A stretch of 64,000 nucleotides of DNA from positions 1 through 64,000 of the forward strand of contig NZ_BIXY01000005.1 in assembly GCF_008326305.1 (NCBI RefSeq). Direction: 5' to 3'. Made by a program: the position numbers and the translations under genes. Positions 9,965 to 18,324 of this stretch are shown one piece after another (positions within the stretch are counted from its first letter, which is position 1; each line of letters starts with the position of its first letter). The notes under the pieces were generated by a model, which was given only the letters and a program-made list of their open reading frames with translations, had not been told where the DNA came from and made no database searches. Source of the DNA: Dictyobacter arantiisoli (GTDB taxonomy: Bacteria; Chloroflexota; Ktedonobacteria; Ktedonobacterales; Ktedonobacteraceae).

Positions 9965-11149
9965 ATGCAAACTCAATTGGTGATCTGTGATAATCTCATC
10001 AAAATCTATAAAGCTGGTGAATTAGAGACGGTCGCGTTACAGGGTCTGGATCTGGATGTCTATCAAGGGGAGATGATTTCGATTGTAGGAGCCTCGGGCT
10101 CTGGAAAATCAACGTTGCTGAATATATTAGGGGGACTTGATGTTCCGAGTGCGGGACGCATTACGGTGGCAGGTCATGATCTGTCGCGTTTGAATGAAGA
10201 GGATCGGGCCAGCTATCGGAGACAGATCATCGGCTATGTCTGGCAGCAAAGTGGTCGCAATCTTCTGCCCGATATGACCATTGAAGAAAATTTAATCCTG
10301 CCTCAGATGCTTAATGGGATCAGCGCTGGCCGGAGTAAACGTCGGGCACACGAGTTACTAGAATTAATCGGATTAGCAACCCATGCTAGAAGGAAACCTG
10401 TCCACCTATCTGGTGGACAACAACAGCGTGTTGCCATCGCGGTAGCCCTCGCCAATCAGCCCGCGCTCTTGCTCGCTGACGAGCCGACTGGCGAATTGGA
10501 CTCAACCACCACCCAGGAGATTATCGCGTTTTTTCGCTCCATCAATCAAAAATTGGGAGTGACGATTATTATTGTCACCCACGACATCGCCGTTGCCACT
10601 CAGGTTGATCGTACAATTGCCATTCGGGATGGACGCACAAGCACAGAGACAATCCGTCGTGAGCAGCCTATCAATCAGCAGCAACCATTCATCCCTGACG
10701 CTCTCTCGGCATTTCAACCAGCACAGAGTAGCGCGGTGATTGGATTGCCAGAAGCGACTCATCAGGAAACGATTTTTATTGATCGGGTTGGTCTACTGCA
10801 ACTGCCTGCTGATGCTCTCGAACGTGTCGCTTTACGGGGACGTGCCGAGGTCCATCTTGCGCCTGACCATATTGAACTCTGGCCTGCGGGCATGGGGGAA
10901 CAAATTTATCAAGGACTCCCTGGCAACCTGGCTAATCATAGCAGTGCAGTGATTGGATTGCCTGCACATTCGCATCGTGAGACTATTATGGTTGATCGCG
11001 TTGGACGTTTACAGCTTCCACAAAACGCGCTGGAACATCTCCCATTCAGTGGCCGAGCCTTTGTACGCACGGCCCGCTCACACATTCAATTATGGCCTGT
11101 ACCTATGGCTGCGAACGATTTCTATCCAACCCCTGTTATCCAGCAATAA
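9965..11149 (+). CDS. ABC ATPase with two AbrB-like C-terminal repeats
   Basis: LolD/MacB-type ATPase. Visible motifs are Walker A GASGSGKST, signature LSGGQQQRVAIAVAL, Walker B LLLADEPTGELD and the switch His in IIIVTHD. The normal domain ends after about 235 residues, but about 150 more follow. This tail holds two copies of a roughly 50-residue unit (SSAVIGLP, then DRVGxLQLPxxALE, GRA and HIxLWP) that resemble SpoVT/AbrB swapped-hairpin folds. Such a tail could mediate dimerisation or DNA binding. The start is uncertain: GGAGG at 9956-9960 favours ATG 9965, but a GTG at 9917 and ATGs at 9953 and 9962 are in frame. Confidence 0.85.
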   Translation: MQTQLVICDNLIKIYKAGELETVALQGLDLDVYQGEMISIVGASGSGKSTLLNILGGLDVPSAGRITVAGHDLSRLNEEDRASYRRQIIGYVWQQSGRNLLPDMTIEENLILPQMLNGISAGRSKRRAHELLELIGLATHARRKPVHLSGGQQQRVAIAVALANQPALLLADEPTGELDSTTTQEIIAFFRSINQKLGVTIIIVTHDIAVATQVDRTIAIRDGRTSTETIRREQPINQQQPFIPDALSAFQPAQSSAVIGLPEATHQETIFIDRVGLLQLPADALERVALRGRAEVHLAPDHIELWPAGMGEQIYQGLPGNLANHSSAVIGLPAHSHRETIMVDRVGRLQLPQNALEHLPFSGRAFVRTARSHIQLWPVPMAANDFYPTPVIQQ

Positions 11150-11168
11150 TTGCGAGAGGAAGAGAAAG

Positions 11169-11885
11169 ATGATGCAATATCCTATCCAGGAGCAAAGCAA
11201 TACGGTTCCACAGGCGCAGGCAGTTGTCGAGGCAAGGAACGTCAGCCGTACCTTTCGGAGTGGTGACACGGTGATTCAGGTCCTGCGTGACATCAATCTC
11301 ACTATTCAGTCAGGCGAATTTGTTACCTTACAGGGACGCTCAGGCTCCGGCAAGAGTACCCTGTTCAATATCCTGGTGGGACTGGACAATCCCACTCAGG
11401 GCGAGGTTGCGATTCTGGGACAATCGTTGCAGCCTTTGAACGAAGCAAAACGAGCAACCTTGCGCCGTGAGAAAGTTGGCCTGCTCTTCCAGAATGCCCA
11501 TCTGGTCCCGGTTCTGACCGCGCGCGAAAACGTTGAAATCGCGCTCCGTATGCTGCTTGTGCCAGCCAGAGAAAGAAGCACGTTGTCCCAGGAAGTTCTC
11601 GAGCGTGTCGGACTCAAAGATAAAATGGAGCATCGCGGTATGGAACTGTCAGGCGGAGAGCAGCAGCGTGTGGCCCTGGCCCGCGCACTTGTCCATCGCC
11701 CCCGTTTCTTGATTGCCGATGAGCCGACCGGAAATCTTGATTCCATGACGGCTAGAAATATCATCCTACTACTGCGCGATATCGTCACCCAGACAGGTGT
11801 TGGCTTACTGGTCGCCACCCATGATCGCAATGTTGTCAGCGCGGCCCATCGCACCGTAAACATCCACGATGGGGCGCTGGCCTGA
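11169..11885 (+). CDS. LolD/MacB-type ABC ATPase
   Basis: ATP-binding subunit of about 238 residues with Walker A GRSGSGKST, Q-loop in LLFQNAHLVP, signature LSGGEQQRVALARAL, Walker B FLIADEPTGNLD and switch His in VATHD. It is of ordinary length, unlike the ATPase upstream. GAGAGGA at 11153-11159 precedes the ATG at 11169; a second ATG follows at once. The frame is open further upstream, but that part overlaps the previous gene and has no family likeness. With one permease and two ATPases, the complex may use an ATPase heterodimer, or one ATPase may serve a permease elsewhere. Confidence 0.9.
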   Translation: MMQYPIQEQSNTVPQAQAVVEARNVSRTFRSGDTVIQVLRDINLTIQSGEFVTLQGRSGSGKSTLFNILVGLDNPTQGEVAILGQSLQPLNEAKRATLRREKVGLLFQNAHLVPVLTARENVEIALRMLLVPARERSTLSQEVLERVGLKDKMEHRGMELSGGEQQRVALARALVHRPRFLIADEPTGNLDSMTARNIILLLRDIVTQTGVGLLVATHDRNVVSAAHRTVNIHDGALA

Positions 11886-12318
11886 ACGAGAGATTCATCA
11901 TCTATCAGGTTGCTGGTGCGTGACCAGGCTTTTGCTCTTGCTCGCACCAACAGCTTATTCCCTGATATATTCACTACAGAGCGAACTATATCCCCTGCAC
12001 AGCTTTCTTCTCTCCATTCCCGAAACCAGACAGGTCTTCGATGTGCCTCCCAAGCGACTCTGGGTGGCGATACTCCCTTCTGAATAGTTACTCTTATCGT
12101 TATGGCAGTAATCCTCCAGGATCGGATACAATGAAGTGCCATATATACTAGCCAAGGGCATAGCCATCCAAAGCTGGGACGCTATGGCTTTCTGGCCTCT
12201 GGATCATGGGGAAAGTAAGCCTATCAAATTAAAGCCAATCTTTTGGGAAAGTGAAAGGGATTCCGATTTGAAGTTGAATCTCCTTTCACTGTACGCAGGG
12301 TTCGTTGCTCAGCATCTG
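11886..12318. other. Intergenic stretch between convergent genes
   Basis: No gene is supported here. An imperfect inverted repeat near 12250-12290 (arms AGTGAAAGGGATTC and GAATCTCCTTTCACT, one bulged base) could end transcription from either side, although no clear T-run follows it. Confidence 0.4.
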
Positions 12319-13110
12319 TTACGATGTTGATTGCGTTATTTTGCTATCGATGAGCGTCGGATCCTCATTTTGTTCCTGCTTGTCTCCCCGTTTTTCAAGA
12401 TAGCGCCTGAGCAGGTTGAGGGCTGAAATTGTTGCCGCCTGCTTATTCTCTTCGCGGTCGAGCCCGGCACATTTTTCAGAGCCCATACAGCTTAATATGC
12501 CGTAAGGTCCTGCCACGGCAATATGCACTGTTCCTACTGGTTGATCTTCTTGCTTGTCAGGTCCTGCTACACCAGTGATGCCCAGACCAATTTCGATATC
12601 CAGAGCTTTCTTGACGGCTTTCGCCATCGCGATAGCCGTTTCGTTGCTGATCACCCCATAGCGCTCCATCGTCTCATGTGGTACACCCATGCGCTCTTTG
12701 AGCAACGTACTGTATGCGACAACCCCGCCGAGAAAATGGGCCGAACTTTCATGGGCATCAGTCAGTGCGCTGGCGATAAGCCCTCCTGTCAGAGATTCTA
12801 TCGTGGCGACAGTCAATTTCTGTTCATCAAGGAGCTTGCCGATAATCTGTTGTAGTGTGGTATCTCCTGTCCCAAAGATATAATCAGCCAGCCTGGCGCG
12901 TATCTTTTGTTCTACGGTATCCAGCATCTGTTTGGCTTCCCGTTTATCCTTCAACTGGCTGGTAAGATGAATATCCACTGCGTCCTGGGATGGTTGCAGG
13001 GTAATCTCTATGTCTTTCATCTCAAAGAGCGAGCCGAGTTGTTTATGGATGGTTTCAGGTTTCAATTCTGCCACACGCAATATTTGGGTATGAGTATTGC
13101 TCTCTTGCAT
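12319..13110 (-). CDS. CinA-type nicotinamide-nucleotide amidase, no MoCF domain
   Basis: Protein of about 263 residues. The C-terminal 165 residues match the CinA/PncC amidase, which converts nicotinamide mononucleotide to nicotinate mononucleotide in pyridine-nucleotide salvage; motifs include TVATIESLTGGLIASALT, GGVVAYS, GVISNETAIAMA and GLGITGVAGPD. The first 100 residues resemble the small KH-like linker of full CinA. The N-terminal MoCF/ADP-ribose pyrophosphatase domain of full-length CinA (about 170 residues) is absent. The start at 13110 is chosen because GGAGGGAAG lies just upstream; an in-frame ATG at 13170 lacks such a site. Family known, activity inferred. Confidence 0.85.
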   Translation of the reverse strand: MQESNTHTQILRVAELKPETIHKQLGSLFEMKDIEITLQPSQDAVDIHLTSQLKDKREAKQMLDTVEQKIRARLADYIFGTGDTTLQQIIGKLLDEQKLTVATIESLTGGLIASALTDAHESSAHFLGGVVAYSTLLKERMGVPHETMERYGVISNETAIAMAKAVKKALDIEIGLGITGVAGPDKQEDQPVGTVHIAVAGPYGILSCMGSEKCAGLDREENKQAATISALNLLRRYLEKRGDKQEQNEDPTLIDSKITQSTS

Positions 13111-13449
13111 TGCTTCCCTCCAACATGTTACTACAAAGTTTGTTGTAGCTGTGTTTATGCCACGTTTCATCCTCTTGAATGGTTTCTACAGAGCGTTATC
13201 CATTTTATAATAGCGCCAGAAATGCTTCAGCCGCTCGCGAGAAGCGTTTCTTTTGAGGGAAGATGACGTTGCAGGCTAAAGTCATCCAGTGGAATTTTAC
13301 TGAGGATATGGGATTGTATTGCCTGACTTTATGCACAAAAATGCATACGGCCCTGGTTGAAACACTTTGTCACATGTAGTCTTTATCTAATCCTACAGTT
13401 GTAGTTGTGCCCTTTGTACCGTTGTCCCATCCAGGTATGGTCTAAGGCG
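13111..13449. other. Intergenic stretch with a terminator-like hairpin
   Basis: No gene is recognised. An imperfect hairpin at 13218-13251 (AGAAATGCTTC with GAAGCGTTTCT) is followed by TTTTG on the plus strand and could act as a terminator, but no plus-strand gene precedes it. Confidence 0.3.
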
Positions 13450-13605
13450 TCAGCAATCTTTCTCGAAGATCTGTTCAACCAGGGCATATTTATCCTGATA
13501 ATAGCGATAGAATGCTGATCGGCTGACCATCGCGCGTTCCGCAATCTCCCCGGCGGTCAGCGCCTCAATACCGCGTTCTTCAGTCAACTCCAGCAAAGCC
13601 TCTCG
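13450..13605 (-). pseudogene. TetR-family regulator fragment (HTH only)
   Basis: Read on the minus strand, this stretch encodes about 51 residues that match the TetR N-terminal DNA-binding domain: REALLELTEERGIEALTAGE, then IAERAMVSRSAFYRYYQDKY and ALVEQIFEKDC before a stop. There is no start codon or ligand-binding domain. A normal TetR protein has about 190-220 residues. The coding match stops abruptly at about 13605, where an oppositely oriented oxidoreductase fragment begins. Confidence 0.7.
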
Positions 13606-13606
13606 T

Positions 13607-13777
13607 CAATTTGGTCCACCGGAAGTGTTACAGGTGGAAGAGGTAGAAGAGCCACAGGTCGGACCTGATCAGGTCATGATCGAGGTGTTGGCGGCAGGTG
13701 CCGCCTTTGGAAATACGGTGCTGCGTTCGGGGAAGGCTCCACTCCCCCTTCCGTTCGCGAAGTACGGCGATGTCTGA
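13607..13777 (+). pseudogene. Quinone oxidoreductase (MDR) N-terminal fragment
   Basis: The plus strand encodes FGPPEVLQVEEVEEPQVGPD followed by QVMIEVLAAGAAFGNTVLRS and a short tail ending KYGDV before a stop. This matches the first 60 or so residues of zinc-independent alcohol dehydrogenase/quinone oxidoreductase proteins (normally about 320), but the start codon, the NADPH-binding domain and the rest are missing. TetR genes often sit next to such enzymes, so both fragments could come from one lost divergent or neighbouring pair. Confidence 0.65.
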
Positions 13778-13796
13778 AATTTTTCATCAAAAAACC

Positions 13797-13827
13797 TTGA
13801 CAGAAATAAAATTTTATTTTATATAAT
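13797..13827 (+). promoter_or_regulatory. Promoter of the phosphoesterase-rpiR operon
   Basis: TTGACA at 13797-13802 and TATAAT at 13822-13827 are both perfect consensus boxes; the 19-base spacer is longer than ideal, though TATATA at 13820-13825 would give 17. Palindromic A/T sequence overlaps the spacer, which suggests repression at this site. Confidence 0.6.
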
Positions 13828-13846
13828 AGTTAAGTAATTTTATTTC
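13803..13846. promoter_or_regulatory. Palindromic operator candidate, probably for RpiR
   Basis: AAATAAAATTTTATTT at 13804-13819 is an exact palindrome lying in the promoter spacer. Its half-site recurs as an exact inverted copy downstream of the -10: GAAATAAAATT at 13803-13813 against AATTTTATTTC at 13836-13846. RpiR regulators are known to bind short A/T-rich palindromes, often at their own operons, and the operon encodes one. Binding is inferred. Confidence 0.5.
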
Positions 13847-13863
13847 TATGCAGGGAGAACCAC

Positions 13864-14664
13864 ATGGCTTTTACGTTTGTCCAAATTACTGATCATCATT
13901 TAGGCGCACGCGAAGATACATTGATGCATGGCTACAATCCAGCCCAGGCATTGCGTGCTGTTTTACGGCATATCGCTGAGCATGAGCAGTTTGATTTTTT
14001 AGTTTCAACTGGAGACCTGGTAGATCGTGCAGATTCGTATCACACATTCTGCCAGTTGTTCCAATTGCGGCCCGCCGCCGCTGCTCCTGGTCCAGCATTA
14101 GTAACCATCGAAGGACTGCGGGACTGTCCGATGTATTTCTTACCTGGTAATCACGACGACCGCGAGAACTTCTATGCCCATCTTTTTTCTAGAACTACAC
14201 CTCCAGACACGTTGATGCACGTGGCATTTCAGCACAAAGGCATCCAATTCCTCTGCCTTGACTGGGGGCCCGGAGGCGTGGCTAAGGCGCATCCTGAGAT
14301 GATCGCGTTTCTGGAAAGCTCTTTGAGTACTGGCTTGCCCTGCGTGATTTTCACCCATCATCATCTTGTCCCCACTGGCGATCCTTTCATGGATTCCTTT
14401 CTGCCCATCCCCGAGGAAGCTCAGGCGTTCTGGAAGATGGTAGAGCAGAATCAGAAACACGTCCTGGGTATTTTCAGCGGCCACGCTCATGTTACGTATG
14501 AGACAGTCGCCGCCGGGATACCGACATATGGACTGCGTTCAACCTCATATCAGTTTGCCACCCTGAAGAATGAAGTAGTTCGTCTTCTTCAGGCGCCGCA
14601 TTATCGTGTGGTGACGATAGACCAGGGAACCATCACAGCGCGGATAGTAGAGACAGAAATATAA
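13864..14664 (+). CDS. Calcineurin-like metallophosphoesterase
   Basis: Cytosolic protein of 266 residues with the metal-binding motif series of the metallophosphoesterase superfamily in order: ITDHHLG (residues 8-14), STGDLVD, LPGNHDDR, FTHHHLVP and FSGHAH. These bind two metal ions. The layout is closest to the CpdA/Icc-type cyclic-nucleotide and glycerophosphodiester phosphodiesterases, but the substrate is not decided by sequence. GGGAGA at 13853-13858 is the ribosome site. The gene is followed after 40 bases by an RpiR regulator, which usually controls sugar-phosphate or amino-sugar genes, so a phosphorylated sugar or diester substrate is plausible. Confidence 0.88.
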   Translation: MAFTFVQITDHHLGAREDTLMHGYNPAQALRAVLRHIAEHEQFDFLVSTGDLVDRADSYHTFCQLFQLRPAAAAPGPALVTIEGLRDCPMYFLPGNHDDRENFYAHLFSRTTPPDTLMHVAFQHKGIQFLCLDWGPGGVAKAHPEMIAFLESSLSTGLPCVIFTHHHLVPTGDPFMDSFLPIPEEAQAFWKMVEQNQKHVLGIFSGHAHVTYETVAAGIPTYGLRSTSYQFATLKNEVVRLLQAPHYRVVTIDQGTITARIVETEI

Positions 14665-14704
14665 TTATGCGAGTAAGAGATTTTTAGTGGGAGCAGACGG
14701 AACT

Positions 14705-15571
14705 ATGTCACAGCAACCTCCGCTGGTGCCTGAAGGTGTTCAGGCTCGCTTGCGAGCGGCTTCGTATACGCTCACTGAAACTGAACAGCGCGTGGCGCAG
14801 TTTATTGATCAGTACCCAGAAGAGACGATCCATCTCTCTGTGCAAGCGCTGGCACAGCGCATCCAGGTCAGCGAAGCGACGATTGTGCGTTGCTGTCGCA
14901 CATTGGGATATCACGGCTTGCGTGATCTCAAGCTGGCTCTGGCAGCTCAACACGCGCAGCCCTTGCAACGCATTCACGAGGACATTCTGCCTGAGGATGA
15001 GCCTGGGGTGGTAGCGCGGAAGGTGTTGCAATCTGACATCCAGGCGATTGCTGATACACTGGCAGTGCTGGATGAGCAGTTGTTCGCCCGCGCCGTGGAG
15101 ATGCTGTTGCAGGCCACGCGTATCGAGTTCTACGGAATCGGTTCGTCTCTGCCCATTGTCCTGGATGCCTACTATCGTTTTGTACGTATCGGCCTGCCTG
15201 CTACTGTGGTCACGGATTCTGCCATGCAGGCGGTTTCAGCGAGTCGTCTGCCAGCAGGTGCTGTGGCTTTTGCTATTTCGCATTCCGGCCAGACTCGCGA
15301 TACCCTGGCAGCCATGCACTGTGCTCGTCAGCAGGGGGCAACGATCATCCTGCTCAGCAGCCATTTTGGGACGCCGTTATGCGAGTTTGCTGATATCGCG
15401 CTGATTACGGCTGCTCGCGAGACGGCTTTTCGCACAGCGTCAATGACTAGCCGTATTGCTCATCTCAGCGTGATCGATGCCCTCTACGTTGCTCTCGCCC
15501 TACACAGACCAGAGGCCGCTCTCGCTGCGCTCGAACGCTCTGCGGAAGTCATGGCCGAACACTCGCTTTAA
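14705..15571 (+). CDS. RpiR-family transcriptional regulator
   Basis: Regulator of about 288 residues with an N-terminal helix-turn-helix of RpiR type (YTLTETEQRVAQFIDQYPEE and LAQRIQVSEATIVRCCRTLG) and a C-terminal SIS domain that binds phosphosugars (FYGIGSSLPIVLDAYYRF, FAISHSGQTRDTL, IILLSS). It shares a transcript with the phosphoesterase and probably represses the operon through the palindrome at 13803-13846. ATG 14705 fits the conserved N-terminus; a GTG at 14687 in the same frame is an alternative. Confidence 0.9.
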   Translation: MSQQPPLVPEGVQARLRAASYTLTETEQRVAQFIDQYPEETIHLSVQALAQRIQVSEATIVRCCRTLGYHGLRDLKLALAAQHAQPLQRIHEDILPEDEPGVVARKVLQSDIQAIADTLAVLDEQLFARAVEMLLQATRIEFYGIGSSLPIVLDAYYRFVRIGLPATVVTDSAMQAVSASRLPAGAVAFAISHSGQTRDTLAAMHCARQQGATIILLSSHFGTPLCEFADIALITAARETAFRTASMTSRIAHLSVIDALYVALALHRPEAALAALERSAEVMAEHSL

Positions 15572-15589
15572 AAATACAAAGAAATGGTA

Positions 15590-16019
15590 TTTCATCACTG
15601 GGCGAGCGCGTTGAAGAAACTCCTCCGGCTTCTGGATGTGCTGCCAACTATGGTAGCGCCAGAGGCGGATCTTCTCGGCTGCCGACGGTATTGTCGGAGA
15701 GAGCGAGAAGGGAAGGAGTGCGAGCCGCTTGGCGGGCGAGTTCGGCTCGACTCCAACGGCTGAAAGGCAGACCGTGAGAGCGCGGCAAACTGCATGCCAA
15801 CGCTGTCACTTGTGCTCGGACCTCTGGAGAAAATCGGCGTGGTGCACCGGGCCGGGGAGCATCTTTGAGGACATGAGTCTGGTTCCAGCGTCGCCGCCAT
15901 TTCCGTACCCAACTCTCATGGCGGTTCAAGATGTGGGCTAGTCTCTTGGTGCCCCAGTCGGGGTGAGTATGTGAAATCTCGATTAACTGTGCACGGCGAG
16001 CAATCGCCTGTGGAGTTCG
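15590..16019 (-). pseudogene. IS630-family transposase fragment, frameshifted
   Basis: On the minus strand the stretch from 16019 reads RTPQAIARRAQLIEISHTHP, then DWGTKRLAHILNRHESWVRK and SPEVRAQVTALACSLPRSHG, which is the helix-turn-helix region of an IS630-type transposase. Near 15660 the frame shifts and continues KIRLWRYHSWQHIQKPEEFL then QRARPV, also typical of this family. The match ends about 20 bases after the rpiR stop codon, before the DDE catalytic core. No start codon or terminal inverted repeats were found, so this is a dead 5' remnant. Confidence 0.75.
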
Positions 16020-16185
16020 GTTTTATGGCAGTGTGTACTAAGTAAATTAGAATGTTGAAAATGATCGGCTGGAAGCTACTACTGTATATATATTGCGCTG
16101 TGAATTTGAAGGTTGAAAAAATAGGGATATATGGTGTAAAATGCATTAAAAATGAATTTATAATTTTCAGAGAAAGTAGATCCGC

Positions 16186-17580
16186 ATGCGATCGATCAAA
16201 CAACCTATACCAGCCATTAGCGTTTTCTGCCTGGCTTTACTCGTGCGCGTCTTTTACAATCTCACGGTCGCGGATAGTTATACTCCTACCTTTGATGCTG
16301 GTGTATATAATATTCTGGCAAATAATCTTATACATATACATTGTTATTGTCGAGCTTTGCATCACTCAACGACGTTTCGCCCACCGCTCTGGCCATTTAT
16401 TCTTGCGACTATTTATTTCTTTGCGGGAGAGCATAATGAGTATGCTCGTTTGCTTTATTGCGTGTTGGACTCAATAACATGCGTGTTTGCCTATCTTATC
16501 GCCAGCGATCTTTTTGGCAAACGGATTGCTCTAATTACTGGCATCATCGCCGCCACATACGTTGGTCTCTTTGTCTGGACTGGATGGCTCTACACAGAAA
16601 CCTTGTATACCTTTTGTCTGACTGCGCTCATCTTTTCGCTTCATCGCTTACAGCAGCACATGCTAGCGGAGAATCCTGGGACCGGCAAAACATTTTTGAC
16701 TGTCGCGCGAACTGAGTGGAGATGGATCATCGTGGGTGGAATTTTTCTCGGATTGACCCTTCTGACACGTCCAACGGGTTCTATTCTGATTGGTCTCCTC
16801 TGTATATGGGCTGTTTTCCTGATAACACACAAAGTATTGCTCTGGCGGGTAGCTGTCAAGAACGTTTTTATCTTGCTCAGCGTTGCTTTGCTGCTGAACG
16901 TTCCCTGGTTCTATCGCAACTATCTGGTGACACATACATTTTTCCCTGTCTCAGCCATTGGCACGACCCTGGTTGGAAATTATGATGATAATGTTTTACT
17001 GGGCCATAATGTTATTCGTGGAATGTGGGCGCCACCAGAAAAAACTATCAATCCAGACTTTCATGATTACACTCTGGCTGACGAGCAGAGTGATACTGCA
17101 AAAGCCTTCATCTGGATGCGCACCCATCTAAGCGAGGTCCCTATTTTGCTTGGACTGCATGTACTCAACATGTGGACCCCCTATCTCTATGCCCATGGTC
17201 TCCCTTTTGAACAAATTCAAAATCGCCCCTCTTCACAGATTATGTTTTACCTCATACCAATTGCCTCGATTCCTGTCTTCCTGCTGGCGGCAGTGGGACT
17301 TGTGGTCACCTGGAAGCGCAAGAAACATTTATTGGTGATCGTGTATCTTGTAATTGTCCTGACCATCTTGCAAAATATCGCCTTTTATGGTAGCCCACGC
17401 TATCGTGCCCCCATCGAGCCGCTTTTGGTAGTGCTTGTTGGAGGTGCGCTCTGGTGGTGGATGGGAAATGAGGATGAAGTGGGAGCGTGGAGGCATTTCA
17501 GATCTAGCAAAGCGAATGCGCAAGAAGTCACCGAGGGTATACAATCCGCTCAGGAGGTGGAGATTGTAAGCGGTAAATAG
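16186..17580 (+). CDS. GT39-like membrane glycosyltransferase
   Basis: Polytopic membrane protein of 464 residues with about ten hydrophobic segments. An acidic residue in the first outer loop (TPTFDAGVYNILANNL) and the motif FRPPLWPFILA fit the PMT/ArnT-like fold (GT39/GT83), in which an Asp near the N-terminus takes part in transfer from a polyprenyl-phosphate sugar. A second conserved region is TGWLYTETLYTF. The C-terminal 40 residues are cytoplasmic and charged. No strong ribosome site precedes the ATG. It is isolated from the other glycan genes by the exporter on the opposite strand. Acceptor unknown. Confidence 0.75.
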   Translation: MRSIKQPIPAISVFCLALLVRVFYNLTVADSYTPTFDAGVYNILANNLIHIHCYCRALHHSTTFRPPLWPFILATIYFFAGEHNEYARLLYCVLDSITCVFAYLIASDLFGKRIALITGIIAATYVGLFVWTGWLYTETLYTFCLTALIFSLHRLQQHMLAENPGTGKTFLTVARTEWRWIIVGGIFLGLTLLTRPTGSILIGLLCIWAVFLITHKVLLWRVAVKNVFILLSVALLLNVPWFYRNYLVTHTFFPVSAIGTTLVGNYDDNVLLGHNVIRGMWAPPEKTINPDFHDYTLADEQSDTAKAFIWMRTHLSEVPILLGLHVLNMWTPYLYAHGLPFEQIQNRPSSQIMFYLIPIASIPVFLLAAVGLVVTWKRKKHLLVIVYLVIVLTILQNIAFYGSPRYRAPIEPLLVVLVGGALWWWMGNEDEVGAWRHFRSSKANAQEVTEGIQSAQEVEIVSGK

Positions 17581-17691
17581 TAGGCAGAAGCGAGTAGTTA
17601 TTGTGCTACCATTCTGCCTGGTGTTTTGCAAAACATATCTTGTGCGACTCAACTTTTCAAGCCGAAAGATAGTTTTACACTTTTGTCATTT

Positions 17692-18324
17692 TCAATGACC
17701 TGTTCCAACCCGGATAAGTGAAGCTGCAATGATCCACATGATACATCCAATCATGCCATCAAGTACTTTCCAGGCCAGGGGATGACGAAATAAGGGTGCC
17801 AGCCATCTGGCTCCATAGGCCAGGCTGAAAAACCAGATGAGTGAGGCAAGCATTGCTCCAATAGCGAAGAAAAGACGATCTAGCGAGTGATAATGTGTTC
17901 CAACACTCCCGATCAACACAACCGTATCGAGATAGACATGGGGATTGAGCAGGCTGAATGCAAGGACTGTCAGCACCGTGTCACGTAAACGAACTGGCTG
18001 GGCAGATGTCGCGTTACCCTCAAGTGTTTCAGGAGCTAATGCTGCCCTGAATGCCCGAAATCCATAGACGAGCAGAAATAAGGCCCCACTCCAGGTAGCA
18101 ATGATGGTCAGAGGAGGGAAGGCGGAAATGATGACTCCCAATCCTCCGATACCAAGCGAGATGAGAACAGCGTCGCATAAAGTACATAAGCTTGCAACCA
18201 CAAAGACATGGTGTTTCTTAATTCCCTGACGCAATACAAAAGAGTTCTGCGCACCAATAGCCACAATAAGACTCGCACCCAGCCCAAGTCCCTGAAATAG
18301 TGCCAGCACAAGTGCCTGGATCAT
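17692..18324 (-). CDS. LysE/ArgO-family amino-acid exporter
   Basis: Inner-membrane exporter of 210 residues with six predicted helices. The N-terminal motif GLGLGASLIVAIGAQNSFVL and the following GIKKHHVFVVASLCTLCDA are those of LysE/ArgO proteins, which expel basic amino acids such as arginine and lysine. The central HVYLDTVVLIGSVG is also family-typical. AAAGGG about 11 bases upstream of the ATG can serve as ribosome site. It converges with the glycosyltransferase to its left. No LysG/ArgP regulator is adjacent. Confidence 0.87.
   Translation of the reverse strand: MIQALVLALFQGLGLGASLIVAIGAQNSFVLRQGIKKHHVFVVASLCTLCDAVLISLGIGGLGVIISAFPPLTIIATWSGALFLLVYGFRAFRAALAPETLEGNATSAQPVRLRDTVLTVLAFSLLNPHVYLDTVVLIGSVGTHYHSLDRLFFAIGAMLASLIWFFSLAYGARWLAPLFRHPLAWKVLDGMIGCIMWIIAASLIRVGTGH

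Noticed and set aside
16052-16477. 141-residue plus-strand frame overlapping the GT39-like gene start
   Set aside because: It overlaps the well-supported membrane transferase in another frame and has no domain.
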